A stretch of DNA of 64,000 nucleotides from JALHQU01 sp964390195. GTDB taxonomy: Bacteria; Planctomycetota; Planctomycetia; Gemmatales; Gemmataceae. Of this stretch, positions 26,036-35,070 are shown one piece after another (positions within the stretch are counted from its first letter, which is position 1; each line of letters starts with the position of its first letter). The position numbers and the translations under genes are program-made. The notes below the pieces were generated by a model that did not search any database, was not told the origin of the DNA, and saw nothing but the letters and a program-made list of their open reading frames with translations. Where the stretch lies: positions 1 to 64,000 of the forward strand of contig CAYMHO010000004.1 in the NCBI GenBank assembly GCA_964390195.1, in the 5' to 3' direction.

Positions 26036-26504
26036 GACGCGGCAACCTCCGAACGGGTTTCGGCCCAACAGTCTGGGATCGTCCGACCGCGTCCGTGCTT
26101 GCCCGGCATTCCGCCGTTCGACCCACGAGCGCCTGGGGTGGCGGGCAGACCGATTCGCCTATCCGCCCCGACTCACCCGCCCGGCAGGGTCTGCGGATAC
26201 TGTAAGGTTTGACTCGCACCGCGGCGAGCGAGTTAGTTTCAATCCCATCACTTCCCCCCACACACAAACACCCGATCTCACCACCCGAACCGGGATGAAT
26301 ACCGTAACCATATATTTGGAAAGCGTTTGTGATCTGCCTCCTCTCCATTCAGAATGATCTGGCTGGTGGATCTCGTGAAGGTCGGCGAATGTCGGTCCGG
26401 TCCCGGCGAATAGTGAGCATCCCAGAACCTGAAACGATCTGGGATATTGGGTGAACTGGGTGGGCACGCCGGGCGACAAGAACTTTGCCATTCCGCCGTT
26501 GACC
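26036..26504. other. Intergenic region with lower GC upstream of tetR
   Basis: About 470 bp without a convincing gene. From about 26200 to 26500 the base composition falls visibly below the surrounding DNA. No repeat or RNA gene was recognised. It separates the minus-strand HEAT gene from the plus-strand TetR operon and should contain the HEAT promoter. Confidence 0.6.
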
Positions 26505-26563
26505 TTGACGCTTCTAGACCGGACGGTCTAGGATAGGCCCGAACACTAGACCGACCGGACCAG
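26505..26563 (+). promoter_or_regulatory. Promoter with two TetR-type operators
   Basis: An exact palindrome CTAGACCG-GA-CGGTCTAG lies at 26514-26531. An imperfect second copy (CTAGACCG-AC-CGGACCAG) lies at 26546-26563, 32 bp further, about three helical turns. A plausible promoter overlaps the first: TTGACG at 26505-26510 and TAGGAT at 26529-26534, 18 bp apart. The tetR start is 8 bp after the second site. Layout predicts autorepression of the whole tetR-exporter operon. Confidence 0.75.
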
Positions 26564-26571
26564 ACGCGACC

Positions 26572-27330
26572 ATGTCTGCCCTGAACGGCTTCCCACCGAC
26601 CGACGTCCGCACGCCCATCCCGGCGGAGCCGTTGGCCGTGCCGTTCCCGCCGCTCCCCGATGCCGACGCCGGTGGGGATTCGCCCATCGCCCGCAAACGC
26701 CGCGATGAGATCGTCACCGCCGCCACCGAGATCATCGCCAGCGAGGGGTTGCACCACCTGTCGCTCAAGCGGATCGAGGACCGCTGCACGGAGAAGGGCA
26801 CGGCGATGAGCCGCGGGCAACTGACGTACTACTTCAAGTCGAAAGAAGACATCCTGCTGGCCGTTTTCGACCGCATGCTCGCCGGAATGATCCGGGAGAA
26901 CATCGCCACCGCCGAACGCGACGGGGTGGCCCGCCCCGGCGAGGGGCGGGTGATCGACCGCATCCAATACGCCCTGGACCGCATGATGAACGGCCGCGGG
27001 CCGGAGCAGACCGAACTGCTCTCCCTCGTGCACACGTTCATGGCCCAGGTGCGGCACCGCGAGGACTACCGCCGCAAGCTGGCCGCCGCCAACGCCGGCT
27101 GGCGGCAGCATGTAGCCGCCGACATCGCCGCGTCCGCCGGTGCGGCCCCGATGACGGTTCCGCCGGCCGCGGCCGCCAGCATCGTCATGGCCCTGTTCCA
27201 GGGGTTGGGCGGGCAACTGGCCGTGGACCCCGAAGCCTTCGACCGCACGGCCGTTGCCGACGCCTGCCTCCGCCTCCTCGCCCCGCTGCTCGGCGCCACC
27301 CCACCAGACGACGCCCGAGGTGACACATGA
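26572..27330 (+). CDS. TetR-family transcriptional repressor
   Basis: A 252-residue TetR protein. After a 38-residue non-conserved N-terminal extension, the helix-turn-helix domain runs from IARKRRDEIVTAATEIIASE through LSLKRIEDRC to GQLTYYFKSKEDILLAVFDRM, about residues 40-95, with a short insert (TEKGTAMSR) inside the HTH. The C-terminal part is the helical ligand-binding/dimerisation domain. It is the first gene of the exporter operon, and its stop overlaps the next start (ATGA). Two operator-like palindromes lie immediately upstream, so it probably controls its own operon. Confidence 0.93.
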   Translation: MSALNGFPPTDVRTPIPAEPLAVPFPPLPDADAGGDSPIARKRRDEIVTAATEIIASEGLHHLSLKRIEDRCTEKGTAMSRGQLTYYFKSKEDILLAVFDRMLAGMIRENIATAERDGVARPGEGRVIDRIQYALDRMMNGRGPEQTELLSLVHTFMAQVRHREDYRRKLAAANAGWRQHVAADIAASAGAAPMTVPPAAAASIVMALFQGLGGQLAVDPEAFDRTAVADACLRLLAPLLGATPPDDARGDT

Positions 27331-28718
27331 ACGTTCACGACGAGCCGGTCGTGCTGGAATCCGCCCCGCCGCCGGAGGTGAAAGCCCCGCCACCGCCGGA
27401 GGCCCCGCCGCGGGCGCCCCGCGTCGGCCCGTCCGCCCCGTCGGACGACCTGCGGGACCGGGTGAAGAAACTCCGCATCGGCGGGCCGGGCGAGGGCCGC
27501 GGGGGCGGTAAGGGGTCGTTCCTCGGTCGGGTGGTGTGGCTGCCGTGGCTGCTGTGCGCCCTGCTCGCCCTCACCTGGGGTGGTGTGGCCCTCCGCGGGT
27601 ACAAGAACGCCCCGGCCAAGTCGGACGGCGGTGGGCTGGTCGTCACCGAGGGCACCACCGGCGGGTCGAACACCACCGGCGGGTCGAACACCACCACCGG
27701 GAGCGTGCCGGCGGGCACCATCCGGGTGGAGGGGAAGGGGTATCTGGTGACCGCCCGGCAGATCAGCGTCAGCCCGATCGACGTGGGCGGGAAGGTGGTC
27801 GAGCTGTACGGGCCGGGGGTGAAGGCGCGGCCGAAGGGGGGCGTCGCCCCGTCCGCCGACCCGACGCGGAAGGTGTTCGAGGAGGGGGCGCTGTACGAGA
27901 AGGGGGACATCATCGCCGTCCTCGACTCGGCCGCGTACCAGGCGCAGGTGGACGAGGCGAAGGCCAGCCTGGCGGCGGCCGAGCAGCGGCTGACGGCGGC
28001 CGAGCAGCGGCGGGACGCCCAACTGCCGGCGTCGGTGCGGCCGGTCGAGTTGGACCAGGTGGAGTCGCAACTGAAGGAGGCGAAGGCGCTCAAACTGCGG
28101 GCCGACCAGGAGCTCCGCCGGCAGGAGAACCTGGGGCCGGCCGCCGCCATCAAGGAACTGCAACAGGCCCAGGCGGACGCCTCGACCACCGCCGCCAGGG
28201 TGAACAACCTGGAGGCCACCCTGGTCATCCTCAAACAGGGCCCGCGGAAGGAGCAACTGGCCGCCCTGGAGGCGGACGTGAAGGGCGCCATCGCGGACGT
28301 GGCCGTTGCCTCCGCCCGGCTGGCCCAGGCCCAGTGGCGGCTGGACAACTGCACCATCAAGGCGCCCATCTCCGGCACCGTGCTGACCAAGGCGGCCGAG
28401 GTGGGCAAGCTGGTCAACCCGATGGCGTTCAGCGGCGGCGGGGCCATCTGCGACCTGGCCGACCTGGCCGACCTGGAGGCGGACTTGAAGATCGCCGAGA
28501 AGGACATCGCCAAGGTGAAGCTGGGCATGAACTGCACCATCCGCCCGGACGCCTACCCGGACCGCCTGTACGCCGGCACGGTGCAGAAGATCATGCCGGT
28601 CGCCAACCGGGCGGACAACACGGTCAACGTCCGCGTGCGGGTGAAGCTGTTCGACGGGGAGGTGCCGGGCACCTACCTGAAGCCGGAGATGGGGGCGGTG
28701 GTGAGCATTCGAGAGTGA
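27327..28718 (+). CDS. HlyD-type membrane fusion protein
   Basis: Periplasmic adaptor of an ABC efflux or secretion system, 463 residues. A Pro-rich cytoplasmic N-terminus (about 1-70) precedes one membrane helix (VVWLPWLLCALLALTWGGVAL), a Gly/Ser/Asn/Thr linker with repeated GGSNTT, and a barrel-sandwich hybrid. The long coiled coil (about 205-320) contains AKASLAAAEQRLTAAEQRRD and DQELRRQENLG. The C-terminal lipoyl half returns with CTIKAPISGTVLTKAAEVGKLV. The overlap with tetR and the following ABC genes indicate a MacA-like partner for the exporter. Confidence 0.92.
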   Translation: MNVHDEPVVLESAPPPEVKAPPPPEAPPRAPRVGPSAPSDDLRDRVKKLRIGGPGEGRGGGKGSFLGRVVWLPWLLCALLALTWGGVALRGYKNAPAKSDGGGLVVTEGTTGGSNTTGGSNTTTGSVPAGTIRVEGKGYLVTARQISVSPIDVGGKVVELYGPGVKARPKGGVAPSADPTRKVFEEGALYEKGDIIAVLDSAAYQAQVDEAKASLAAAEQRLTAAEQRRDAQLPASVRPVELDQVESQLKEAKALKLRADQELRRQENLGPAAAIKELQQAQADASTTAARVNNLEATLVILKQGPRKEQLAALEADVKGAIADVAVASARLAQAQWRLDNCTIKAPISGTVLTKAAEVGKLVNPMAFSGGGAICDLADLADLEADLKIAEKDIAKVKLGMNCTIRPDAYPDRLYAGTVQKIMPVANRADNTVNVRVRVKLFDGEVPGTYLKPEMGAVVSIRE

Positions 28719-28880
28719 GCCTCCCGGAGCCGCGGAGGGGCGACAGACGGGAGTATCTGCCGCCCCTCCGGGGCTTGTGAAATGCGTGACTGGTTCCAGG
28801 GGATCCGCTCGCCTGCGGCTCGCTTCACCCCTGGCTAACATCTGCCGCCCCTCCGGGGCGAAGCCGGCCGGGGAACACCG
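28719..28880. repeat. Repeat-rich spacer between adaptor and ATPase genes
   Basis: Contains two identical 20-bp direct repeats (ATCTGCCGCCCCTCCGGGGC at 28755-28774 and 28840-28859), a partial inverted copy near 28731-28748, and a hairpin-like stretch CCAGGGG...CCCCTGG between about 28796 and 28833. It resembles the spacer at 33780-33960. No gene seen. Confidence 0.75.
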
Positions 28881-29591
28881 ATGGCGATTGTCGAAGTGAC
28901 CGACCTGAACAAGACGTTCAACGCCGACTCGCCGGAGCCGATCGTCGTCCTGGACGACCTCAACCTGGAGGTCGAGGAGGGCGAGTTCGTCGCCCTCATG
29001 GGGCCGTCCGGGTCGGGCAAGACGACGCTCCTCAACCTGATCGCCGGCCTGGACACCCCCACCCACGGCACCATCCGCGTGGGCGACCAGGTGATCTCGC
29101 AGATGTCCGAGAGTGAACTGGCCAAGTGGCGGACGCGGAACGTCGGGTTCGTCTTCCAGTTCTACAACCTGCTGCCGGTGCTCACCGCCTACGAGAACGT
29201 CGAACTGCCCCTGCTGCTGCTGCCGATGAGCGGGGCCGAGCGGCGGGAGCGGGTGAAGAACGCGCTGGCCATCGTCGACCTGGCCGACCGCATGACCCAC
29301 CGCCCCGGCAAGCTGAGCGGCGGGCAGCAGCAGCGGGTGGGCATCGCGCGGGCGATCGTGACGGACCCGACCATCGTGGTGTGCGACGAGCCGACCGGGG
29401 CGCTCGACGCGAAGAGCGCGGACAACGCCCTCGACCTGCTCGAGCGGCTGCGAGCCGACCTGGGCAAGACGATCATCATGGTGACGCACGACCCGCACGC
29501 GGCCGAGCGGGCGCAGCGGATCATCCACCTGGAGAAGGGGCGGGTGGTGCCCGGCGACGAGCGGGTGCGGGCCGCCTCCGCGCGGCGGTAG
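28881..29591 (+). CDS. ABC transporter ATP-binding protein (MacB/LolD type)
   Basis: A 236-residue ATPase of the LolD/MacB group. Walker A is GPSGSGKTT (41-49), the Q-loop region is FVFQFYNLLPVLTAYENVELP, the ABC signature is LSGGQQQR (about 147), Walker B is VVCDEPTGALD (about 172) and the H-loop is VTHDPHAAE. These proteins drive mechanotransmission-type exporters rather than conventional importers. It acts with the two FtsX-type permeases downstream and the HlyD-like adaptor upstream. Confidence 0.95.
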   Translation: MAIVEVTDLNKTFNADSPEPIVVLDDLNLEVEEGEFVALMGPSGSGKTTLLNLIAGLDTPTHGTIRVGDQVISQMSESELAKWRTRNVGFVFQFYNLLPVLTAYENVELPLLLLPMSGAERRERVKNALAIVDLADRMTHRPGKLSGGQQQRVGIARAIVTDPTIVVCDEPTGALDAKSADNALDLLERLRADLGKTIIMVTHDPHAAERAQRIIHLEKGRVVPGDERVRAASARR

Positions 29592-29682
29592 ATCGGTCCC
29601 GGGCGAACCCGGCCCGCAAGGGCCGCGGGTGCCAGACCCGACGCGGTTGTTCGGTTCACCCCACACTCCCACTGCGGTTCGT

Positions 29683-29717
29683 ACCCACCGACCTTGCGGT
29701 CGTGGTTCGCCCAGAAC
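29683..29717 (+). repeat. Dispersed 35-bp leader element, copy 1
   Basis: The 26 bp starting ACCCACCGACCTTGCGGTCG are identical to the minus-strand copy at 62749-62716, and the following GTTCGCCCAGAAC region differs by one substitution and one indel. It contains a small hairpin CGACC-TTGC-GGTCG. It ends 16 bp before the start codon of the permease gene. Confidence 0.8.
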
Positions 29718-29733
29718 CAACCGGAGCCTGCCC

Positions 29734-31380
29734 ATGACCCCCGACGCCGCAGCCATCGCCGGATTCGGTGGCGGCCCCGACCCGTCCCTCCTGCAGGCGG
29801 CCATGACCGCCGGCTTCTGGTTCTTCATCGTCCTGCTCATCCTCACCTTCTTCGCCGTCCTGTCGCTGCCCATCTTCTTCGCCTTCCTGCTCGTCCTGGA
29901 GGGCGGGCTGAAGGTGGTACAGAACCTGCCCGACCCGATCGGCAAGACGTGCAAGGTGGGCGGGCTGGTGTTCCGCAGCCTGCGGCGGAATATGGTCCGC
30001 ACCTCCCTCACCTACGCGGCCCTGTTCGTCCTGACCGGCATGCTCACCCTCATCTACGGCATCGTCAAGTCGATCGACGACCTGACGAAGGAGAAGGAGG
30101 GGCAGCAGATGGTCATCCTGACGGAGAAGTTCGGCATCCCGAGCACCATGCCGCCGGGGTACGCCAACCAACTGCGGGGGGTGATCGAGACGGCCGACGC
30201 GTCCGACCGCCCCCGCCCGCTCACCACCGCCCAGCGGAAGGAACTGGGCCTGCCGATGGCCCCCGCCGGGGACATCCGGGCGGACGAGCTGGACCGCCTG
30301 TTCGCCGGCACCGGGAAGGACCTGCCGGACGCGGACAAGGCGCGGCTGGAGCGGCTCACCCGCCAGGGGATGGACGACAACATGATGACCTGGAGCTTCG
30401 TCGCCGCCACCCTGGACAAGGAGAAGCCGACGAAGGACAAGAACTGCATCTTCTTCGTCCTCGACCCGGACCCGATCACCACCGGCATGATGAGCGAGCA
30501 GGGGCTGAAGAAGGAGGACCTGGGGGAGAAGGGGTGGCGGGAGCTGGTGCGGGCGATGCAGCTGGTGAAGCAGGACAAGCGGAACATCGTCATCGGCGAG
30601 GACCAGCTGAAGATCATGAACCTGCAGGTGGGGCAGGAGGTGACGTTCCACGCGCTCAACTACAAGGACATCGAGTTCGAGTGCGTCATCGTGGCCGCCT
30701 TCCCGAGCGGCACCCGCCTGAGCACGGCCGCCGCCATGCAGCGGGAGTACCTGATGAGCAAGCTGGACGACTACAAGGCGACCAAGGGGAAGGGGCAGGA
30801 GCACCCGATGGCCCAGCGGAGCCTGAACCTGGTCTGGGTGCGGATGCCGAACAAGCCGGCGTACGAGCGGCTGGCCGGGCAGGTGAACGAGGCCAAGAAC
30901 TTCGAGCGGCCGGTCAAGATGGAGACCTTCTCGGCGGCGGTGGGCAGCTTCCTCGAGCCGATGAAGGACATCATCCAGGGGATGAAGTACATCATGATCG
31001 CCATCCTGGTGATCATGTGCCTGGTGATCGCCATCACCATCACCATCGGTGTGCGGGAGCGGCGGGCGGAGATGGCGGTGATGAAGGTGCTCGGCTTCCA
31101 GCCGTGGCAGGTGATGGGCATGATCATGTCCGAGGCGGTGCTGGTCGGGGTGTTCGGCGGCATGCTCAGTACGGTGGTGGTGTACTTCCTCCCGCGGGGC
31201 ATCTCCGCCCTCTGCCAGCTGATGGGCACCAAATCGTTCTTCGACAACATGAAGTCGCCCCTCGAGGTGCTCCTGTACGGCCCGCTCATCGGCATCGGCG
31301 TGGGCATCATCGGCTCGCTCATCCCGAGCTGGAACGCCCGCAAGGTGAAGGTGTCCGAGGTGTTCGCCCAGGTGGCGTGA
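29734..31380 (+). CDS. ABC transporter permease, FtsX/MacB-like (first)
   Basis: A 548-residue permease from the ATG at 29734. Two hydrophobic segments occur near the N-terminus (AGFWFFIVLLILTFFAVLSLPIFFAFLLVL is split by short turns; then a helix in RTSLTYAALFVLTGMLTLIYG). A large extracytoplasmic domain (about 120-425) follows, then the FtsX domain with three helices: YIMIAILVIMCLVIAITITIG, a central pair and a C-terminal helix ending in NARKVKVSEVFAQVA. The motif RERRAEMAVMKVLGFQPWQV is the cytoplasmic coupling region. It pairs with the next permease and the upstream ATPase. Confidence 0.92.
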   Translation: MTPDAAAIAGFGGGPDPSLLQAAMTAGFWFFIVLLILTFFAVLSLPIFFAFLLVLEGGLKVVQNLPDPIGKTCKVGGLVFRSLRRNMVRTSLTYAALFVLTGMLTLIYGIVKSIDDLTKEKEGQQMVILTEKFGIPSTMPPGYANQLRGVIETADASDRPRPLTTAQRKELGLPMAPAGDIRADELDRLFAGTGKDLPDADKARLERLTRQGMDDNMMTWSFVAATLDKEKPTKDKNCIFFVLDPDPITTGMMSEQGLKKEDLGEKGWRELVRAMQLVKQDKRNIVIGEDQLKIMNLQVGQEVTFHALNYKDIEFECVIVAAFPSGTRLSTAAAMQREYLMSKLDDYKATKGKGQEHPMAQRSLNLVWVRMPNKPAYERLAGQVNEAKNFERPVKMETFSAAVGSFLEPMKDIIQGMKYIMIAILVIMCLVIAITITIGVRERRAEMAVMKVLGFQPWQVMGMIMSEAVLVGVFGGMLSTVVVYFLPRGISALCQLMGTKSFFDNMKSPLEVLLYGPLIGIGVGIIGSLIPSWNARKVKVSEVFAQVA

Positions 31381-31393
31381 GGCGCCAACCAGT

Positions 31394-31456
31394 GGCGAGC
31401 CGGGAGCGTGAGCGACCGGAGGCTCTTGCTCCGGTCGCTCACGCTCCCGGCTCGCC
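31394..31456. repeat. Palindrome between the two permease genes
   Basis: Perfect 27-bp stem (31394-31420 with 31430-31456) and a 9-bp loop. It lies inside the operon, 14 bp after the first permease stop, so as elsewhere in the window it cannot be a complete terminator if the second permease depends on this transcript. Confidence 0.85.
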
Positions 31457-31480
31457 GGTCTCGACTTTTGGGGTCTGTTC

Positions 31481-33778
31481 ATGCGCGCATTGATCCGCGG
31501 GTGGATGTGGGCCGGCCACTTCGCCGCCGGCTTGTACACCCCCATGCTGGTCGTCGCCCTGATGCGGTGGCTGACCAAGCCCCTGCGGGGGGGCGAGGGC
31601 CGCGCCACCGGGTTGCACGCCGGCGCCCGCGCCGTCGCCCCCTGGCTGACCGCCCTGGGCGGGTGGGTGGCCATCCTGCTGGTGGCCGGGCTGCTCGGCC
31701 TGTCGGCGGCGGCGATCGTCGCCAAGATCTTGCAGCCGAAGCCGGACGACGACACCGCGGCCGACTCGTTCACCCCGCCCGACACCTCCACGCCCCCGGC
31801 CCCGCCGCCGGAGGTGATGATCGCCAGCATGGTCATCTTCGTGGCGGTGTTGGTCCTCACGATCGCGGTGTCCGTGCTCGGGCAGGTGGTCGTGGCGTGG
31901 CAGGGGACCGACACCCGCGAGGACATGCGGGGGTTCGGGGTGGCGGTGCGGTTCCGCCTGGCCGTCTGGCGGCTGGTCGTCACCGTCGGTTTGCTCGCCC
32001 TGTCGCTGCTCCCACTGTCCGCCCTTCTGCTGGCGTACCCCGCCCTCAACCTGCAGGAGTCGGTGCTGACCGACGCCGTGCCCACCCGCAGCTCGTGGCT
32101 CAGCCGCCTGTGGCGGCGGGGGTGGGCGGTGCTGGTCGGCCTGGCGGTGCTGGTCGGCCTGCTGGCGGTGGCGGTGGAAGGGGTGACGGTGGCGCGGCAG
32201 CTCGGCTGGCTGCCGGAGAAGGGGTCGTTCGGGGCGATCGCCCAGAAGCTGGCCCCCGCCCCGGCCGACATCCTGCCGCTCGGCCGCACCGACGCGGACC
32301 GGAAGGCGGCGCTGGACAAGCTGTCCCCTCCCGTCCGCGAGGCGTACACCACCCCGCTGCACACCAAGCTGCCGCCGGCCATGGTCGAGCACTGGCAGTT
32401 CGTCCTCCTGCTGGTGTACGCGCTGGACGTGGGGGTGCTGCTGCTCATCGGCAAGGTGCCGCTGGCGTACAACCTGCGGAACATTCGGGTGCGGTGGCTG
32501 ACCAACGCGCTCACCGCCGTCGCCTTCTTGGGGGTGGTGTGGCTGCTCGCCTTCCTGCTGGCGTTCGTCAACGGGATGAACAAGATGACCGACAACAGCG
32601 GCATCCCCGGCAACGTGTTCGCCCTGTCCGACGGGTCGACGGACGAGATCTTCAGCAACCTGGGGTATGCCGACATCGACAACGTGGAGCGGGTGGAGGC
32701 GAACCTGGAACTGGTGACGGACGCGAGCGGCAAGCCGGTGGGCGACAAGAAGGACCTGACGTGGCGGCAGATCCCGCCGGTGAAGATCAAGCAGGCCGAG
32801 TTCGGCGGGAAGATGAAGCACCTGGCGGCGAAGGAGACGTACTACAGCGTCAACCAGCCGGTGCCGAACACCAGTCGGCGGCGGTTCGTGCAGCTCCGCA
32901 CGCACGAGGACGCGGCCATCTCGGCGGCCGTCCACGACGTGCAACTGTACCCCGGCGGGCGGTGGTTCTCCGAAGTGGGGGTGGACCAGCAGAGCCGCAT
33001 CGAGTGCGTGCTCGGGGAGGGGATCGCCAAGACCCTCGGCCAGGACGCCGGCAAGCCGCGGCTGGAGGTGGGCGACACGTTCGAGCTGGGCGAGATGACG
33101 TGGGTGGTGAGCGGGGTGATGGTGAGCGAGGGGAAGACGTACGGGTCGGAGATCTGGGCCAAGCGGTTCGACCGCATCTTCAAGCCGCTCGGCAAGGACA
33201 AGTACACCACCCTGGTGATGCGGACGGAGGCGAACACCCGCGAGGACGCCCGCGCGTTCGCCAGCTACCTGACGAACAAGCCGGACGCCACCTCGCAGAA
33301 GCTGAAGGCGTTCAGCGAGCCGGACTACTACGCCGAGCTGACCAAGACGAACGACACCCTCCTGTCCGGCATCATCATCGTCTGCCTGGTGATGGCCATC
33401 GGCGGGGTGTTCGGCATGATGACCACCATGTTCGCCAGCATCGCCTCCCGCATCAAGGACATCGGCGTCCTGCGGCTGCTCGGGTTCAAGCGGTGGCAGG
33501 TGATGGTGTCCTTCCTGCTGGAGAGCCTGACGGTGGCGGCGGTCGGCGGCGGGCTGGGGGTGGTCATCGCCTGGCTGACGGTGAACGGGCGGAGCGCCAC
33601 CAGCACGCTCAGCGGCGGGGGCGGCGGGCCGGGCGGGAAGAGCATCACCCTGACCATCGACGTGGACGCCCAGGTGATGGCGATGGGCCTGCTGTTCGCA
33701 CTGGTGATGGGTCGCCTGGGCGGGCTGGTGCCCGCCCTGAGCGCCATGCGGATGAAGATCCTGGACTCCCTGCGGTGA
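31481..33778 (+). CDS. ABC transporter permease, FtsX/MacB-like (second, enlarged)
   Basis: A 765-residue FtsX-type permease, much larger than the first. The N-terminal 370 residues hold about six to seven extra hydrophobic segments (for example VWRLVVTVGLLALSLLPLSALLL and WQFVLLLVYALDVGVLLLIG) before the usual layout. The extracytoplasmic domain is about 375-610. The C-terminal FtsX part contains GIIIVCLVMAIGGVFGMMTTMFASIASRIKDIGVLRLLGFKRWQVM, with the same coupling motif as the first permease. Gly-rich sequence (SGGGGGPGG) interrupts the periplasmic loop near residue 710. It is the last gene of the operon and likely forms a heterodimer with the first permease. Confidence 0.9.
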   Translation: MRALIRGWMWAGHFAAGLYTPMLVVALMRWLTKPLRGGEGRATGLHAGARAVAPWLTALGGWVAILLVAGLLGLSAAAIVAKILQPKPDDDTAADSFTPPDTSTPPAPPPEVMIASMVIFVAVLVLTIAVSVLGQVVVAWQGTDTREDMRGFGVAVRFRLAVWRLVVTVGLLALSLLPLSALLLAYPALNLQESVLTDAVPTRSSWLSRLWRRGWAVLVGLAVLVGLLAVAVEGVTVARQLGWLPEKGSFGAIAQKLAPAPADILPLGRTDADRKAALDKLSPPVREAYTTPLHTKLPPAMVEHWQFVLLLVYALDVGVLLLIGKVPLAYNLRNIRVRWLTNALTAVAFLGVVWLLAFLLAFVNGMNKMTDNSGIPGNVFALSDGSTDEIFSNLGYADIDNVERVEANLELVTDASGKPVGDKKDLTWRQIPPVKIKQAEFGGKMKHLAAKETYYSVNQPVPNTSRRRFVQLRTHEDAAISAAVHDVQLYPGGRWFSEVGVDQQSRIECVLGEGIAKTLGQDAGKPRLEVGDTFELGEMTWVVSGVMVSEGKTYGSEIWAKRFDRIFKPLGKDKYTTLVMRTEANTREDARAFASYLTNKPDATSQKLKAFSEPDYYAELTKTNDTLLSGIIIVCLVMAIGGVFGMMTTMFASIASRIKDIGVLRLLGFKRWQVMVSFLLESLTVAAVGGGLGVVIAWLTVNGRSATSTLSGGGGGPGGKSITLTIDVDAQVMAMGLLFALVMGRLGGLVPALSAMRMKILDSLR

Positions 33779-33779
33779 A

Positions 33780-33960
33780 TGCACTCCCGGCCTGAAAGGC
33801 CGGGGACCCCAGGCGAGAACTGCAGCCGCCCTGAAGGGGCGGGTTCACAACTTGAACCCGCCCCTTCAGGGCGGCATCACTCTGTCCACAGTTCCCCAGG
33901 CCTCCGCTCGCTTCGCTCGCTCTGACCTGGGCTGACGGAACCTGCCCCTTCGAGGCGAAG
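33780..33960. terminator. Repeat block ending the ABC operon
   Basis: A perfect 23-bp stem (33825-33847 with 33853-33875, arm GCCGCCCTGAAGGGGC...) follows the operon, with a preceding short hairpin GGCCTGAAAGGCC and a trailing CTCGCTTCGCTCG hairpin. The block separates the operon from convergent genes and is a probable bidirectional terminator. Confidence 0.75.
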
Positions 33961-33966
33961 ACGGCC

Positions 33967-34347
33967 TCACTTCTTCACTTGCACCGGCGGAATGGCGGCC
34001 GTCTCCGGTTTGGTCGCCGCCGGGCTGGTGGACGCCGGCTTCACCTCCTGCTCTCGCAGGCGGCGGAACCAGGGCGAGTTCCAGGCGTAGTACACGACCA
34101 TGCCGACCACCACCGGGAACAGGACCACCCACCACCAGTCCGGGTAGGTCGACAGGACGAACAGCAGCACCCCGAGGCCGAGCAGGAACAGGGCCATGCG
34201 GGCGCCCCACCCGACCGCGTCCTTCAGGATCAGGTCCCAGCGGTCGTGCCGGGTGGCGCTGTACACCAGGCTGACGGCGACCAGCAAGAACGGCAGGTGC
34301 AGGGCGACCAGCCACCACTGCCCGGCGGCGAAAATCGGGGTCATCAC
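33967..34347 (-). CDS. Small hypothetical membrane protein
   Basis: A 126-residue protein with three hydrophobic segments (WWLVALHLPFLLVAVSLVY, ARMALFLLGLGVLLFVLS, WWWVVLFPVVVGMVVYYAW) and a soluble, Thr/Pro/Lys-rich tail. No family was recognised. Its start overlaps the stop of the 206-residue membrane protein upstream on the same strand, so the two are probably made together. Confidence 0.75.
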   Translation of the reverse strand: MMTPIFAAGQWWLVALHLPFLLVAVSLVYSATRHDRWDLILKDAVGWGARMALFLLGLGVLLFVLSTYPDWWWVVLFPVVVGMVVYYAWNSPWFRRLREQEVKPASTSPAATKPETAAIPPVQVKK

Positions 34348-34964
34348 TTCGCCCCCCCGGCCGGCGGGGTCGGCGTCTTCGGGGTGCCGTCCGGGTTCAT
34401 GTCTTCACGCACCAGCGGGCCGGCCAGGGCGTCGTAGATGGCCAGCACGTTCAGCGCGCCGGCGATCACCGTCAGCACCCACCCCAGGTCCCAGTGGTGC
34501 ACCTCGTCGGCGTTCCGCTGCAGCTCGTTCAGCTTGGACTCGGGCGGCGCCTGCATGTACCGCCCGAACACCCCGTGGTCCTTCGCCTGAGTCTTCTCCC
34601 AGTCCTCGTCGTCGGCCGGGTTGGCGGGCAGCGGCGGGGTGCTCACGTACTGGATGACCGCCGGCCACGCGGCCGCCCCGATCCAGAACTGGGCGATGAA
34701 CTCCTTGCGGTAGGACAGGTCTTTGGGCAGCCCGCCGAGTTCGGTGTTGGCCACCGGCAGGATCACCTTCGGCAGGTTCTTCGAGTCGGCCAGCCAGACG
34801 TTCTTGAACTGCCCCAGCCACATGCCGTAGAAGAACATGCCGTACAGGCAGACGAAGTACAGGATGCCCTTGCCGATGCGGCCCTGCATCACCTGCCCCA
34901 GGCCGGGGATCAGGTACGTCAGGAAGGCGGCCAGGAAATCGTACTTCCGCGGGGGGGATGCCAT
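34344..34964 (-). CDS. Membrane protein, DUF6677-like
   Basis: A 206-residue membrane protein. The N-terminus reads FLAAFLTYLIPGLGQVMQGRIGKGILYFVCLYGMFFYGMWLG, the TM2-like 'PGLGQ..QGR..KG' pattern seen in planctomycete proteins assigned (from memory) to DUF6677. A soluble middle follows and then one more helix (WVLTVIAGALNVLAIYDAL). It is coupled to the 126-residue gene downstream. Function unknown. Confidence 0.78.
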   Translation of the reverse strand: MASPPRKYDFLAAFLTYLIPGLGQVMQGRIGKGILYFVCLYGMFFYGMWLGQFKNVWLADSKNLPKVILPVANTELGGLPKDLSYRKEFIAQFWIGAAAWPAVIQYVSTPPLPANPADDEDWEKTQAKDHGVFGRYMQAPPESKLNELQRNADEVHHWDLGWVLTVIAGALNVLAIYDALAGPLVREDMNPDGTPKTPTPPAGGAK

Positions 34965-35070
34965 TACGGACGTGACTCGGGAGGTCTGGACGGGGCGGCT
35001 CCCCGCACCACACCGTTCGTCGGCCGGGGGCGGGCATTTTCCGACCGTCCGGCAATTATAGACGACCCCC

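Noticed and set aside
29592..29733. Separate small gene between the ABC ATPase and first permease
   Set aside because: Frames are short and without family features; the spacer contains the dispersed element instead.
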